The notes beneath the pieces are model-generated. The model did not search any database, was not told where the DNA came from, and was given only the letters and a program-made list of their open reading frames with translations. Shown here piece by piece: positions 1 to 5,149 of a DNA stretch of 5,412 nt; position 1 is the stretch's first letter; every line of letters begins with the position of its first letter. Source of the DNA: Halovivax sp. (GTDB taxonomy: Archaea > Halobacteriota > Halobacteria > Halobacteriales > Natrialbaceae); contig SLIS01000118.1 in assembly GCA_007135505.1 (NCBI GenBank), positions 1 to 5,412 of the forward strand, given 5' to 3'. Position numbers and translations under genes: made by a program.

Positions 1-15
1 CTCCAGTCCACCAAC

Positions 16-22
16 GTATTTG
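16..22 (+). promoter_or_regulatory. Putative TATA box of the NDUFA9-like gene
   Basis: An AT-rich stretch (GTATTTG) is centred about 28 nt before the ATG at 47. In haloarchaea that spacing puts the transcription start at or within a few bases of the ATG, giving a leaderless mRNA. No Shine-Dalgarno sequence is visible before this start, which fits. The window begins only 15 bases upstream, so the BRE and any operator cannot be judged. Inferred from position and composition only. Confidence 0.35.
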
Positions 23-46
23 CTCGCCGGTCACGAACGATGGGGT

Positions 47-934
47 ATGGACGTACTCGTCGCCGGTGGCACTGGATTCATCGGCACGGCGCTCTGTCGT
101 GAACTCGCCGAGAGTGGTCACGACGTAACGGCGCTCGCACGAAATCCGACCGACGCGGTGGTACCGCCAGGCGTCGACGTCGTCGCCGGCGACGTCACCG
201 ATCCGGACTCGATCGCCGGTGCCGTACAGGGTCGCGACGCCGTAGTCAACCTCGTCTCGCTCTCGCCGCTGTACCAGTCGCCCCGCGGGGTGAGTCACGA
301 GTCGGTTCACCTCGGTGGAACCCGGACGCTGGTCGACGCCGCCGAAGCTGCCGACGTGGACCGATTCGTCCAGCTCAGCGGCCTCGATGCGGGTCCGAAC
401 GGGCCGACGGCGTTTCTCCGGGCGAAGGGTCGGGCCGAGGCCGTCGTTCGGGAGGCCGACCTGGAGTGGGTAATCGTTAGACCGTCCGTCGTCTTCGGGG
501 CCCAGAGCGAGTTCCTGTCGTTCATCGGAACGGTGACGTTCCCCTACGTCACGCCGCTGCCCGCCGGCGGACGAACGCGTTTCCAGCCGATATGGATCGG
601 CGACCTCGCACCCATGCTGGCCGATTGCGTGCTGGGGGACCGCGCCGGCGAAACGTACGAACTGGCTGGACCGGAAGTCCTGACGCTAGCGGACGTGACC
701 CGGCTCTACCACGCTTCCAGAGGCCACCCGGTGTGGATCGTTCCCGTTCCGAAGCTGCTGACGACGATCGGGTTCGCGCTCGCTGATCCCCTACCGATCG
801 TCCCCTTCGGTCGTGATCAGGCTCGATCGCTCGACATCGACAACACCGTCACGTCGAACGACGTGTCCGCGTTCGACGTCGAGCCGGCCGACCTCGGATC
901 GCTCCGCTCGTATCTGTCGGACGCGGGCGGTTGA
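47..934 (+). CDS. NAD(P)-binding atypical SDR / epimerase, complex I NDUFA9-like family
   Basis: A 295-residue soluble protein with an N-terminal Rossmann fold. GGTGFIG at residues 7-13 is the GxxGxxG dinucleotide-binding turn. GDVTD (48-52) is the acidic turn that follows the third strand. NLVSLSP (68-74) is the usual strand-4 region, and RPSVVFG (145-151) and PIWIGDLA (181-188) are typical of the atypical SDR families that include complex I subunit NDUFA9 and NmrA-like proteins. Length is normal for single-domain haloarchaeal members. The catalytic YxxxK is altered: Lys127 is present but residue 123 is Phe (FLRAK), so ordinary dehydrogenase or epimerase chemistry is doubtful and a binding or structural role is possible. 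The substrate is unknown. A TTG at 20 would add nine residues before the MDVLVAGG start of the first beta strand; ATG 47 is preferred because it begins directly at the Rossmann strand and lies 28 nt after a TATA-like element. The next gene is nearly 300 bp away, so it is probably monocistronic. The family call is firm, the function is not. Confidence 0.88.
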   Translation: MDVLVAGGTGFIGTALCRELAESGHDVTALARNPTDAVVPPGVDVVAGDVTDPDSIAGAVQGRDAVVNLVSLSPLYQSPRGVSHESVHLGGTRTLVDAAEAADVDRFVQLSGLDAGPNGPTAFLRAKGRAEAVVREADLEWVIVRPSVVFGAQSEFLSFIGTVTFPYVTPLPAGGRTRFQPIWIGDLAPMLADCVLGDRAGETYELAGPEVLTLADVTRLYHASRGHPVWIVPVPKLLTTIGFALADPLPIVPFGRDQARSLDIDNTVTSNDVSAFDVEPADLGSLRSYLSDAGG

Positions 935-1050
935 TCGGCGTCCCGGCGGAAAGGCGCGTCACGATCGTAGCCACACGAATAGACTGCCCCCAATCGAGTA
1001 GGGACCGACGATCAACTCCCTCTTGAACGCTGAATAGGTCGGCCAGAATC

Positions 1051-1060
1051 CTTTTTTAAA
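1051..1060 (+). promoter_or_regulatory. T-run: possible terminator of the upstream gene or a second, distal TATA element
   Basis: Six consecutive T followed by AAA (CTTTTTTAAA) stand out in GC-rich surroundings, about 120 nt after the NDUFA9-like stop and 170 nt before the cetZ1 ATG. Archaeal RNA polymerase terminates on T-rich non-template tracts, so this could end the upstream transcript. The same sequence could be a TATA element for a longer cetZ1 leader. The sequence does not decide between the two. Confidence 0.35.
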
Positions 1061-1143
1061 CGTCTCGACAGGGTCGGATCGATCTCGCAACTGCACCCCC
1101 AACTACCGTTGGTATCGTATCGCAGTCTCGTGATTATGGGCGA

Positions 1144-1170
1144 CTCTCACGACTGCCTGAAAGTCTCTCA
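1144..1170 (+). repeat. CTCTCA direct repeat just upstream of the cetZ1 core promoter
   Basis: CTCTCA occurs at 1144-1149 and again at 1165-1170, start to start 21 bp, about two helical turns, so both copies face the same side of the DNA. The second copy ends ten bases before the TATA box. A GACTG (1151-1155) / CAGTC (1169-1173) inverted repeat overlaps the same segment. The position suits a binding site for an activator or repressor, but the units are short and could be chance. Confidence 0.25.
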
Positions 1171-1179
1171 GTCACAAAG

Positions 1180-1186
1180 TTTATAT
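1180..1186 (+). promoter_or_regulatory. TATA box of cetZ1
   Basis: TTTATAT preceded by a purine-rich ACAAAG (candidate BRE) is the best archaeal core promoter in the window. It is centred 48 nt before the ATG at 1231, so the expected start of transcription is near 1208-1212 and the leader about 20 nt. This differs from the nearly leaderless arrangement of the epimerase-like, cofC and cofG genes. Confidence 0.65.
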
Positions 1187-1213
1187 CCTTCATACCATTG
1201 TTCTCTATCCAAC

Positions 1214-1217
1214 GGAG
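1214..1217 (+). promoter_or_regulatory. Possible Shine-Dalgarno element of cetZ1
   Basis: GGAG lies 13 nt before the ATG at 1231, near the predicted 5' end of the transcript. The match is short and the spacing is longer than ideal, so it may not be used. Confidence 0.25.
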
Positions 1218-1230
1218 CCCCCAGAAACCA

Positions 1231-2412
1231 ATGAAGCTGGCGATGATCGGATTCGGGCAGGCCGGAGGCAAAATCGTCGATCGATTCCTCGATTACGACG
1301 ATCGAACGAACAGCGGGATCGTCCGCGCGGCGGTCGCCGTAAATACCGCGAAAGCGGACCTCATGGGTCTGGATCGAATCCCACAGGAAAACCGTGTATT
1401 GATCGGACAGGCACGCGTGAAAGGCCACGGTGTCGGAGCGGACAACGAACTCGGCGCGGAAGTCGCCGAGGAGGACATCGACGAGATTCAAAACGCCGTC
1501 GACAAGATTCCGACCCACGAGGTCGACGCGTTCCTCGTCGTCGCCGGGATGGGCGGCGGCAGCGGCTCGGGCGGTGCGCCCGTGGTGGCGAAACACCTCA
1601 AGCGAATCTATACGATCCCGGTCTACGGGCTCGGCGTGCTCCCCGGCACCGACGAAGGTGGGATATACACGCTGAACGCGGCGCGATCGTTCCAGACGTT
1701 CGTCCGCGAGGTCGACAACCTGCTCGTCTTCGACAACGACTCCTGGCGGAGCGCCGGCGAGTCCGTCGAGGGCGGGTACGAACAGATCAACGAGGAGATC
1801 GTCAGACGTTTCGGCGTCCTCTTCGGCGCCGGGGAGGTACAACACGGCCAGGAGGTCGCAGAGAGCGTCGTGGACTCCTCCGAGATCATCAACACGCTAT
1901 CGGGCGGCGGCGTCTCCACGGTCGGCTTCGCGTCCGAGCAGGTGGATCTCACGGAAAACAGCGGGTTGCTCTCGCGGTTCACCGGCGGCAACACGACGAC
2001 CGGCGACGATCTGGACGCGGCGAACACCACGAACCGCATCACGAGCCTCGTGCGCAAGGCGGCGCTTGGTCGGCTCACTCTGCCGTGTGAGATCGATGGC
2101 GCCGAGCGCGCGCTGCTCGTCCTCAGCGGGCCGTCCGCCCACCTGAACCGCAAGGGAATCGAGCGCGGTCGCAAGTGGCTCGAAGAGGAGACCGGCAGCA
2201 TGGAGGTCCGCGGTGGGGACTACCCCCGCCAGGTCCCCGAGGTCTCCGCGTCAATCTTGCTCTCGGGCGTGACGAACGTGCCGCGGATCAAGCGGCTCCA
2301 GCAGGTCGCGATCGAGGCCCAGGACACCATGGAGGATATCCAGCAGGAGAGCGACCAGAACCTGGAGGAACTCGTCGAAGACGAAGCGGACGACCTCGAA
2401 CCGCTGTTCTAA
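1231..2412 (+). CDS. cetZ1: Tubulin-like cytoskeletal GTPase CetZ1
   Basis: A 393-residue tubulin/FtsZ-superfamily protein of the archaeal CetZ family. CetZ proteins polymerise with GTP at the inner membrane; CetZ1 of Haloferax volcanii is needed for rod-cell formation and normal swimming. The N-terminus MKLAMIGFGQAGGK is characteristic, with GQAGGK (9-14) the first nucleotide-binding loop. The tubulin signature glycine loop is GGGSGSG at 108-114, followed by GAP. VDSSEIINTL (214-223) contains Glu218, matching by position the T7-loop glutamate whose alanine mutant is used to block GTP hydrolysis in H. volcanii CetZ1. This agreement also supports the ATG at 1231; an upstream in-frame TTG (1198) would add eleven residues not expected of the family. 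A variable Gly/Thr-rich loop lies at about 245-262. The C-terminus (about 366-393) is highly acidic and ends in LEPLF. There are no membrane segments. It has its own promoter, and cofC starts 153 bp downstream. The family is certain; assignment to CetZ1 rather than another paralogue is very likely from the N-terminus, Glu218 and the cofC/cofG neighbours. Confidence 0.95.
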   Translation: MKLAMIGFGQAGGKIVDRFLDYDDRTNSGIVRAAVAVNTAKADLMGLDRIPQENRVLIGQARVKGHGVGADNELGAEVAEEDIDEIQNAVDKIPTHEVDAFLVVAGMGGGSGSGGAPVVAKHLKRIYTIPVYGLGVLPGTDEGGIYTLNAARSFQTFVREVDNLLVFDNDSWRSAGESVEGGYEQINEEIVRRFGVLFGAGEVQHGQEVAESVVDSSEIINTLSGGGVSTVGFASEQVDLTENSGLLSRFTGGNTTTGDDLDAANTTNRITSLVRKAALGRLTLPCEIDGAERALLVLSGPSAHLNRKGIERGRKWLEEETGSMEVRGGDYPRQVPEVSASILLSGVTNVPRIKRLQQVAIEAQDTMEDIQQESDQNLEELVEDEADDLEPLF

Positions 2413-2534
2413 CCCTGATCGGGGCTTCCCCTCGGGTGATTGCGAGCTCGCGTTCGGACCGATTTGCTCGCCGCGCGGCCCGTGACGGTCCGTCGGGCTT
2501 CGGATCAGTTCGCGGTCGTGGACGGTGACGACGC

Positions 2535-2541
2535 GTTTTTG
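2535..2541 (+). promoter_or_regulatory. Putative TATA element of cofC
   Basis: A run of five T (GTTTTTG) is centred 28 nt before the ATG at 2566, as expected for a leaderless haloarchaeal transcript. It lacks the alternating T/A of a strong TATA box. The rest of the 153-bp gap after cetZ1 is GC-rich with no Shine-Dalgarno before the ATG. Read-through from cetZ1 remains possible. Confidence 0.4.
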
Positions 2542-2551
2542 GTCCGGTACC

Positions 2552-2565
2552 GTCGTGTTCACGAC
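2552..2565. promoter_or_regulatory. Perfect palindrome at the cofC start (candidate operator)
   Basis: GTCGTG-TT-CACGAC is a perfect 6+6 inverted repeat with a two-base centre. It ends on the base before the cofC ATG and begins 11 bases after the TATA-like element. A dimeric regulator bound here would cover the expected transcription start. The two-base centre is too short for a good RNA hairpin loop, so a DNA-binding site is the more natural reading. No regulator is identified. Confidence 0.4.
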
Positions 2566-3210
2566 ATGGAGGTACTCGTCCCGTTCGCTACGGGAACGCC
2601 GAAGACGCGGTTGCAGCCGGTGCTGTCGACCGCGGAGCGTCGGGATTTCGCCCGGGCGATGCTCGCGGACGTCCTGGCGGCGATCGATGCGACGGGCAAC
2701 GATCCTCGCGTCCTGTCGACGGGACCGATCGACGTCGACGCGCCGGTCACGGTCGACGACCGACCGCTGAGCGAGGCGGTCAACGCACACCTCGCGATGC
2801 GGTTCGCGGACGGACATTCGGCCGTCGAGGAGAGTCCGGATCCCGCCCTCGCGGTCGTGATGGCCGACCTCGCCATCGCGACGCCGGCGGCGCTCGAACG
2901 GCTGTTCACGACGGCCGGCGATATCGTCTTCGCACCCGGCCGCGGCGGTGGGACGAACGCGTTCGTCACTCGTCACCCCGACTTCCGGGTCGACTACCAC
3001 GGAACGTCCTACCTGGATCACCGCGAGATCGCCCGCCAGGTCGGCGCCGACGTCGCCGTCGTGGATTCGTACCGGCTCGCGACGGACGTCGACGAACGGG
3101 CCGACCTCGTCGAGGTGCTGACCCACGGCGGGGGCCGGTCGCGGGACTTCCTCGAGTCCGCCGGGTTCGCCCTGGAGACGACGGACGGGCGGGTGACGGT
3201 TTCGCGCTAA
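2566..3210 (+). CDS. cofC: 2-phospho-L-lactate guanylyltransferase CofC (coenzyme F420 biosynthesis)
   Basis: A 214-residue cytosolic nucleotidyltransferase (EC 2.7.7.68) that joins GTP to 2-phospho-L-lactate, or a related three-carbon phosphoacid, to give the activated intermediate which CofD transfers to FO. The N-terminal VPF...PKTRL (5-16) is the family's nucleotide-binding segment with Lys13 and Arg15, followed by the ER..F.RAML helix (24-33). VVMADLAIATP (97-107), the glycine-rich APGRGGGTN (123-131), DYHGTSYLDH (143-152) and LATDVDE (171-177) follow in the order and spacing of CofC/MobA-like GT-A folds, the last carrying acidic residues suited to metal binding. Length is normal for haloarchaeal CofC. 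An in-frame TTG at 2440 would add 42 residues of composition unlike CofC; ATG 2566 starts exactly at the conserved first strand and lies 28 nt after a TATA-like element. cofG follows on the same strand after 97 bp, which supports the pathway assignment. Which acid is the true substrate cannot be read from the sequence. Confidence 0.94.
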   Translation: MEVLVPFATGTPKTRLQPVLSTAERRDFARAMLADVLAAIDATGNDPRVLSTGPIDVDAPVTVDDRPLSEAVNAHLAMRFADGHSAVEESPDPALAVVMADLAIATPAALERLFTTAGDIVFAPGRGGGTNAFVTRHPDFRVDYHGTSYLDHREIARQVGADVAVVDSYRLATDVDERADLVEVLTHGGGRSRDFLESAGFALETTDGRVTVSR

Positions 3211-3225
3211 CTGGATCTTTCGCGC
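3200..3225 (+). repeat. TTTCGCGC direct repeat across the cofC stop codon
   Basis: TTTCGCGC occurs at 3200-3207, immediately before the TAA stop, and again at 3218-3225, 18 bp later. The flanks are partly alike (TAACTGGA and AACCTGAA). It may reflect a small local duplication at the 3' end of cofC. No function is evident. Confidence 0.35.
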
Positions 3226-3260
3226 AACCTGAATCACCCGGGGTCGACCGCGCGGATTCC

Positions 3261-3289
3261 GACCGGAAGTACAGCACTTATTTGACCGG
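3261..3289 (+). repeat. GACCGG direct repeats bracketing the cofG TATA box
   Basis: GACCGG is present at 3261-3266 and 3284-3289, 23 bp start to start, one on each side of the TATA element. Between them an imperfect dyad AAGT (3267-3270) / ACTT (3276-3279) overlaps the start of the TATA element. The arrangement could allow a regulator to compete with TBP/TFB. The evidence is positional only. Confidence 0.3.
3276..3283 (+). promoter_or_regulatory. Putative TATA box of cofG
   Basis: ACTTATTT is centred 28 nt before the ATG at 3308, the spacing of a leaderless haloarchaeal promoter. No Shine-Dalgarno precedes the ATG. It implies that cofG can be transcribed on its own, although the 97-bp distance from cofC also allows read-through. 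Confidence 0.5.
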
Positions 3290-3307
3290 CCACCCTCTTC
3301 ACGAGCG

Positions 3308-4468
3308 ATGAGCCCGGGGACGGCCGCCTACGACGTCGAGTTGCCCATCGACGAGGCGGAGGTGGCGGCGGTGTGTTCGGTCACGCCCGACGACGTCTCG
3401 GCACCGTCGGCACTCACCTTCGCTCGCAACGTGTTCGTCCCGCTCACGACGGCGTGTCGCTACACCTGCACGTACTGCACGTACTTCGACCCGCCCGGCC
3501 AGGCCTCGTTGCTCTCGCTCGATGAGGTGCGTACCATCTGCCGGCGCGGGGCCGAAGCCGGCTGTACGGAGGCGCTGTTTACCTTCGGTGACGATCCGGA
3601 CGATCGCTACACCGAGATTCACGAGCGGCTGGCGGAGTGGGGCTACGACTCGATTCACACTTATCTCCGGGCGGCCTGCGAGGTCGCCCTCGAAGAAGGA
3701 CTCCTCCCGCACGCGAATCCCGGCGACCAGACGCGCGAACAGATGGAAACCGTCGCCGACGTCAACGCGAGCATGGGCGTCATGCTGGAGACGACGGCCG
3801 ACGTCGACGCCCACGCCGGCCCGCGCAGGAAGGAACCGGGTCAACGGCTGGCCACCATCCGCACCGCCGGCGAACTGGACGTGGCCTTCACGACCGGCAT
3901 CCTCGTCGGCATCGGCGAGGACTGGGACGACCGCGCGAGGAGCCTGCTCGCCATCCGCGACCTCCACGAGCGCTACGGCCACATCCAGGAGGTGATAATC
4001 CAGCCCGTCCGCGACAACGAGCGCTGGGACGGCGGGACCCCGGATCTCGAGACGATGCGCCGCGTGACGGCGATGGCCCGGGTGGCCCTGCCCGACGCGG
4101 TGTCCGTGCAGGTCCCGCCGAACCTGGCACCGGTCCGGGCGTTGATCGACTGCGGGGTCGACGACCTCGGCGGTGTCTCGCCGGTAACCGACGACCACGT
4201 CAACCCCGATTACGCCTGGCCGGCGCTGCGGGAACTCGAGTCGATCGCCGACGACTCGGGGCTTCCGCTCTCGGAACGACTACCGGTCTACGAGCGATTC
4301 CTGCCCGAGGGGTTGCGGTCAGTGGAATTCGATGGGACGCCCGCAAATCGGATGGTGGGCGATGAGACGAACGCACACCGAGAGTGGCTTTCGCCGCGTA
4401 TTCGGGCCGCCATCGAGGCCGACGACGAGGCCGGTACCCGATACCGGGCCGTCATCGGGATCGACTGA
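3308..4468 (+). CDS. cofG: FO synthase subunit CofG (radical SAM, coenzyme F420 biosynthesis)
   Basis: A 386-residue radical-SAM enzyme (7,8-didemethyl-8-hydroxy-5-deazariboflavin synthase subunit 1, EC 4.3.1.32). It converts the CofH product, formed from tyrosine and the riboflavin-pathway pyrimidine, into FO, the F420 chromophore. CRYTCTYC at 50-57 gives the CxxxCxxC ligands of the 4Fe-4S cluster (Cys50, Cys54, Cys57), followed by TYFDPPG. ALFTFGDDPDDR (89-100) is the SAM-binding strand-2 region, then HANPGD (135-140) and an ETTAD stretch (161-165). TTGILVGIGE (195-204), IQPVRDNE (231-238), VQVPPNL (267-273) and GGVSPVTDDHVNPDYAWP (288-305) are all characteristic of CofG. Length is that of the archaeal stand-alone subunit, not of the fused bacterial FbiC. 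No CofH is in the window and it must lie elsewhere. ATG 3308 is supported by the TATA element 28 nt upstream and the Asp/Val-rich lead before residue 35. The gene converges on the next one with a 64-bp gap. Confidence 0.96.
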   Translation: MSPGTAAYDVELPIDEAEVAAVCSVTPDDVSAPSALTFARNVFVPLTTACRYTCTYCTYFDPPGQASLLSLDEVRTICRRGAEAGCTEALFTFGDDPDDRYTEIHERLAEWGYDSIHTYLRAACEVALEEGLLPHANPGDQTREQMETVADVNASMGVMLETTADVDAHAGPRRKEPGQRLATIRTAGELDVAFTTGILVGIGEDWDDRARSLLAIRDLHERYGHIQEVIIQPVRDNERWDGGTPDLETMRRVTAMARVALPDAVSVQVPPNLAPVRALIDCGVDDLGGVSPVTDDHVNPDYAWPALRELESIADDSGLPLSERLPVYERFLPEGLRSVEFDGTPANRMVGDETNAHREWLSPRIRAAIEADDEAGTRYRAVIGID

Positions 4469-4532
4469 TCGGATCGACGACAATTGCGCTCGCTCGTCGC
4501 GACCCAAGGAGCAGTTCGATCGCCGACGACAC

Positions 4533-4994
4533 TCACACGTCGTCCGGCCGAAGTCGAACCGAAAGGACGCCGTTGTTGAACCAGACGTCCGTCGCCTCGG
4601 CGGCGGACCAGGGGACGTCGATTCGCGCGACGACGTCGTCGTGGACGCCGACGACGAGCTGGTCCGTGTGCGGGTCGAGACCGACCGTGACGTCGCTTTT
4701 CTCCGCCCCGGGAACGTCGGCGTGAACGACGAACGCGCCATCCTCGAAGCGGGTGTCGACTAAACACCGGTCGGTAGTCGACGTTCCCAGCCGCTTCGTC
4801 CGCTCGCGACCGGTAGCCGCGTCCAAATCGTCGTCATCGACGTCGTCCCACTCGACCGACGGCTCCGGCGGCGAGTCACGCGTCGCCTCCACCTCGACGA
4901 GGTCGCCGAGGATGTCCGAGATCGCTCGGAGGCCCACCCGGAGGTGAAAGCCCCGGCGCTCGTCGTCGGTGTCGTCCGATCGATCGTCGTTCAC
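4533..4994 (-). CDS. GvpH / Hsp20-like (alpha-crystallin domain) protein
   Basis: A 153-residue acidic protein. Residues 1-20 are Asp/Arg-rich; GLRAISDILGDLVEVE (21-36) looks like an amphipathic helix; 37-80 is a probably disordered Asp-rich linker; about 81-150 is an alpha-crystallin-like beta domain. Typical small-heat-shock features are FEDGAFVVHADVPGAEKSDV (83-102), corresponding to the A-DLPG-K-DI block, and FNNGVLSVRL (139-148), the conserved NGVL motif. The wording of both blocks is close to GvpH, the gas-vesicle accessory protein with Hsp20 similarity, but no other gvp gene lies here. The chain stops five residues after NGVLSVRL, with no C-terminal IxI tail, so large oligomers of the classical sHSP kind seem unlikely. 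The start is GTG; the chain contains no internal Met, an in-frame TAA lies upstream near 5065, and a strong Shine-Dalgarno sits five bases before the GTG. It converges with cofG and lies 155 bp after the M48 gene on the same strand. A chaperone or adaptor role is inferred. Confidence 0.85.
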   Translation of the reverse strand: MNDDRSDDTDDERRGFHLRVGLRAISDILGDLVEVEATRDSPPEPSVEWDDVDDDDLDAATGRERTKRLGTSTTDRCLVDTRFEDGAFVVHADVPGAEKSDVTVGLDPHTDQLVVGVHDDVVARIDVPWSAAEATDVWFNNGVLSVRLRPDDV

Positions 4995-4999
4995 GAGAC

Positions 5000-5006
5000 G
5001 ATCACC
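5000..5006 (-). promoter_or_regulatory. Shine-Dalgarno of the GvpH-like gene
   Basis: Read on the - strand this is GGTGATC, a seven-base match to the sequence complementary to the conserved 16S rRNA 3' end (GATCACC). It is followed by five bases and then the GTG at 4994. It decides the non-ATG start and shows that this gene has a leader, unlike the leaderless + strand genes. Confidence 0.65.
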
Positions 5007-5062
5007 CGGGACGACCCGGCGCGTGGTTTCGAACCCATAACGTCGACTAGCAGCGGGACGCC

Positions 5063-5068
5063 GTTAAA
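5063..5068 (-). promoter_or_regulatory. Possible TATA element of the GvpH-like gene
   Basis: TTTAAC on the - strand is the most AT-rich candidate in the 155-bp gap between the M48 stop and the GTG start. A typical spacing would start transcription near 5038 and leave a leader of about 44 nt containing the Shine-Dalgarno. TTATGG at 5035-5040 is a weaker alternative. Confidence 0.3.
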
Positions 5069-5149
5069 CGAATTGCGGCGTCGTGTAGACTGTCACCGAT
5101 CGCGTCCGTTCTCCCCGAACGATTCCGAGTACTGCGAACGACCACCGAT

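Larger units (their letters stand above)
935..1230. other. Intergenic region between the NDUFA9-like gene and cetZ1
   Basis: This is the longest non-coding stretch in the window. The first part (935-1050) shows nothing I can assign. An AT-rich T-run lies at 1051-1060, and the right-hand third carries the cetZ1 promoter, a CTCTCA direct repeat and a short leader. Its left end may hold the 3' end of the upstream transcript. I see no tRNA-like cloverleaf and no coding frame of convincing length on either strand. Confidence 0.7.

Noticed and set aside
1168..1845. A 225-codon open frame on the - strand opposite the N-terminal half of cetZ1
   Set aside because: Antisense shadow; it has no motif and covers the cetZ1 TATA box.
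18..2473. A 12-base repeat ATTTGCTCGCCG at 18-29 and 2462-2473
   Set aside because: One exact 12-mer pair is about what chance gives in a sequence this long, and the two copies sit at different distances from their downstream genes.
2251..3237. A 328-codon open frame on the - strand opposite cofC and the end of cetZ1
   Set aside because: It spans two well-supported genes on the other strand, is Arg-rich with no recognisable domain, and is what high-GC third positions produce by chance.
31..3304. TCACGA shortly before the ATGs of the epimerase-like gene (31-36), cofC (2559-2564) and cofG (3299-3304)
   Set aside because: The same word recurs in several coding stretches (for example near 118, 294, 958 and 3617), and its distance to the ATG varies, so it is not a convincing shared operator.
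3578..3607. FGD in place of FGE in the CofG strand-2 region
   Set aside because: Asp at this position is also, as I recall, usual in haloarchaeal CofG and bacterial FbiC, so it is not an active-site defect.
3299..4198. A 299-codon open frame on the - strand opposite cofG
   Set aside because: Its composition is that of a GC-rich antisense shadow (Val/Arg/His/Asp-rich, no family motif), and the + strand carries all the conserved CofG motifs.
4458..4478. GGATCGAC direct repeat around the cofG stop (4458-4465 and 4471-4478) as a terminator
   Set aside because: GATCGA words are very common in this window, there is no T-run and no stable stem-loop, so neither a terminator nor a meaningful repeat is supported.
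5024..5036. GGTTTCGAACC, resembling a tRNA T-arm
   Set aside because: The flanking bases do not form a five-pair T-stem, and no acceptor, D or anticodon arm can be drawn around it on either strand.
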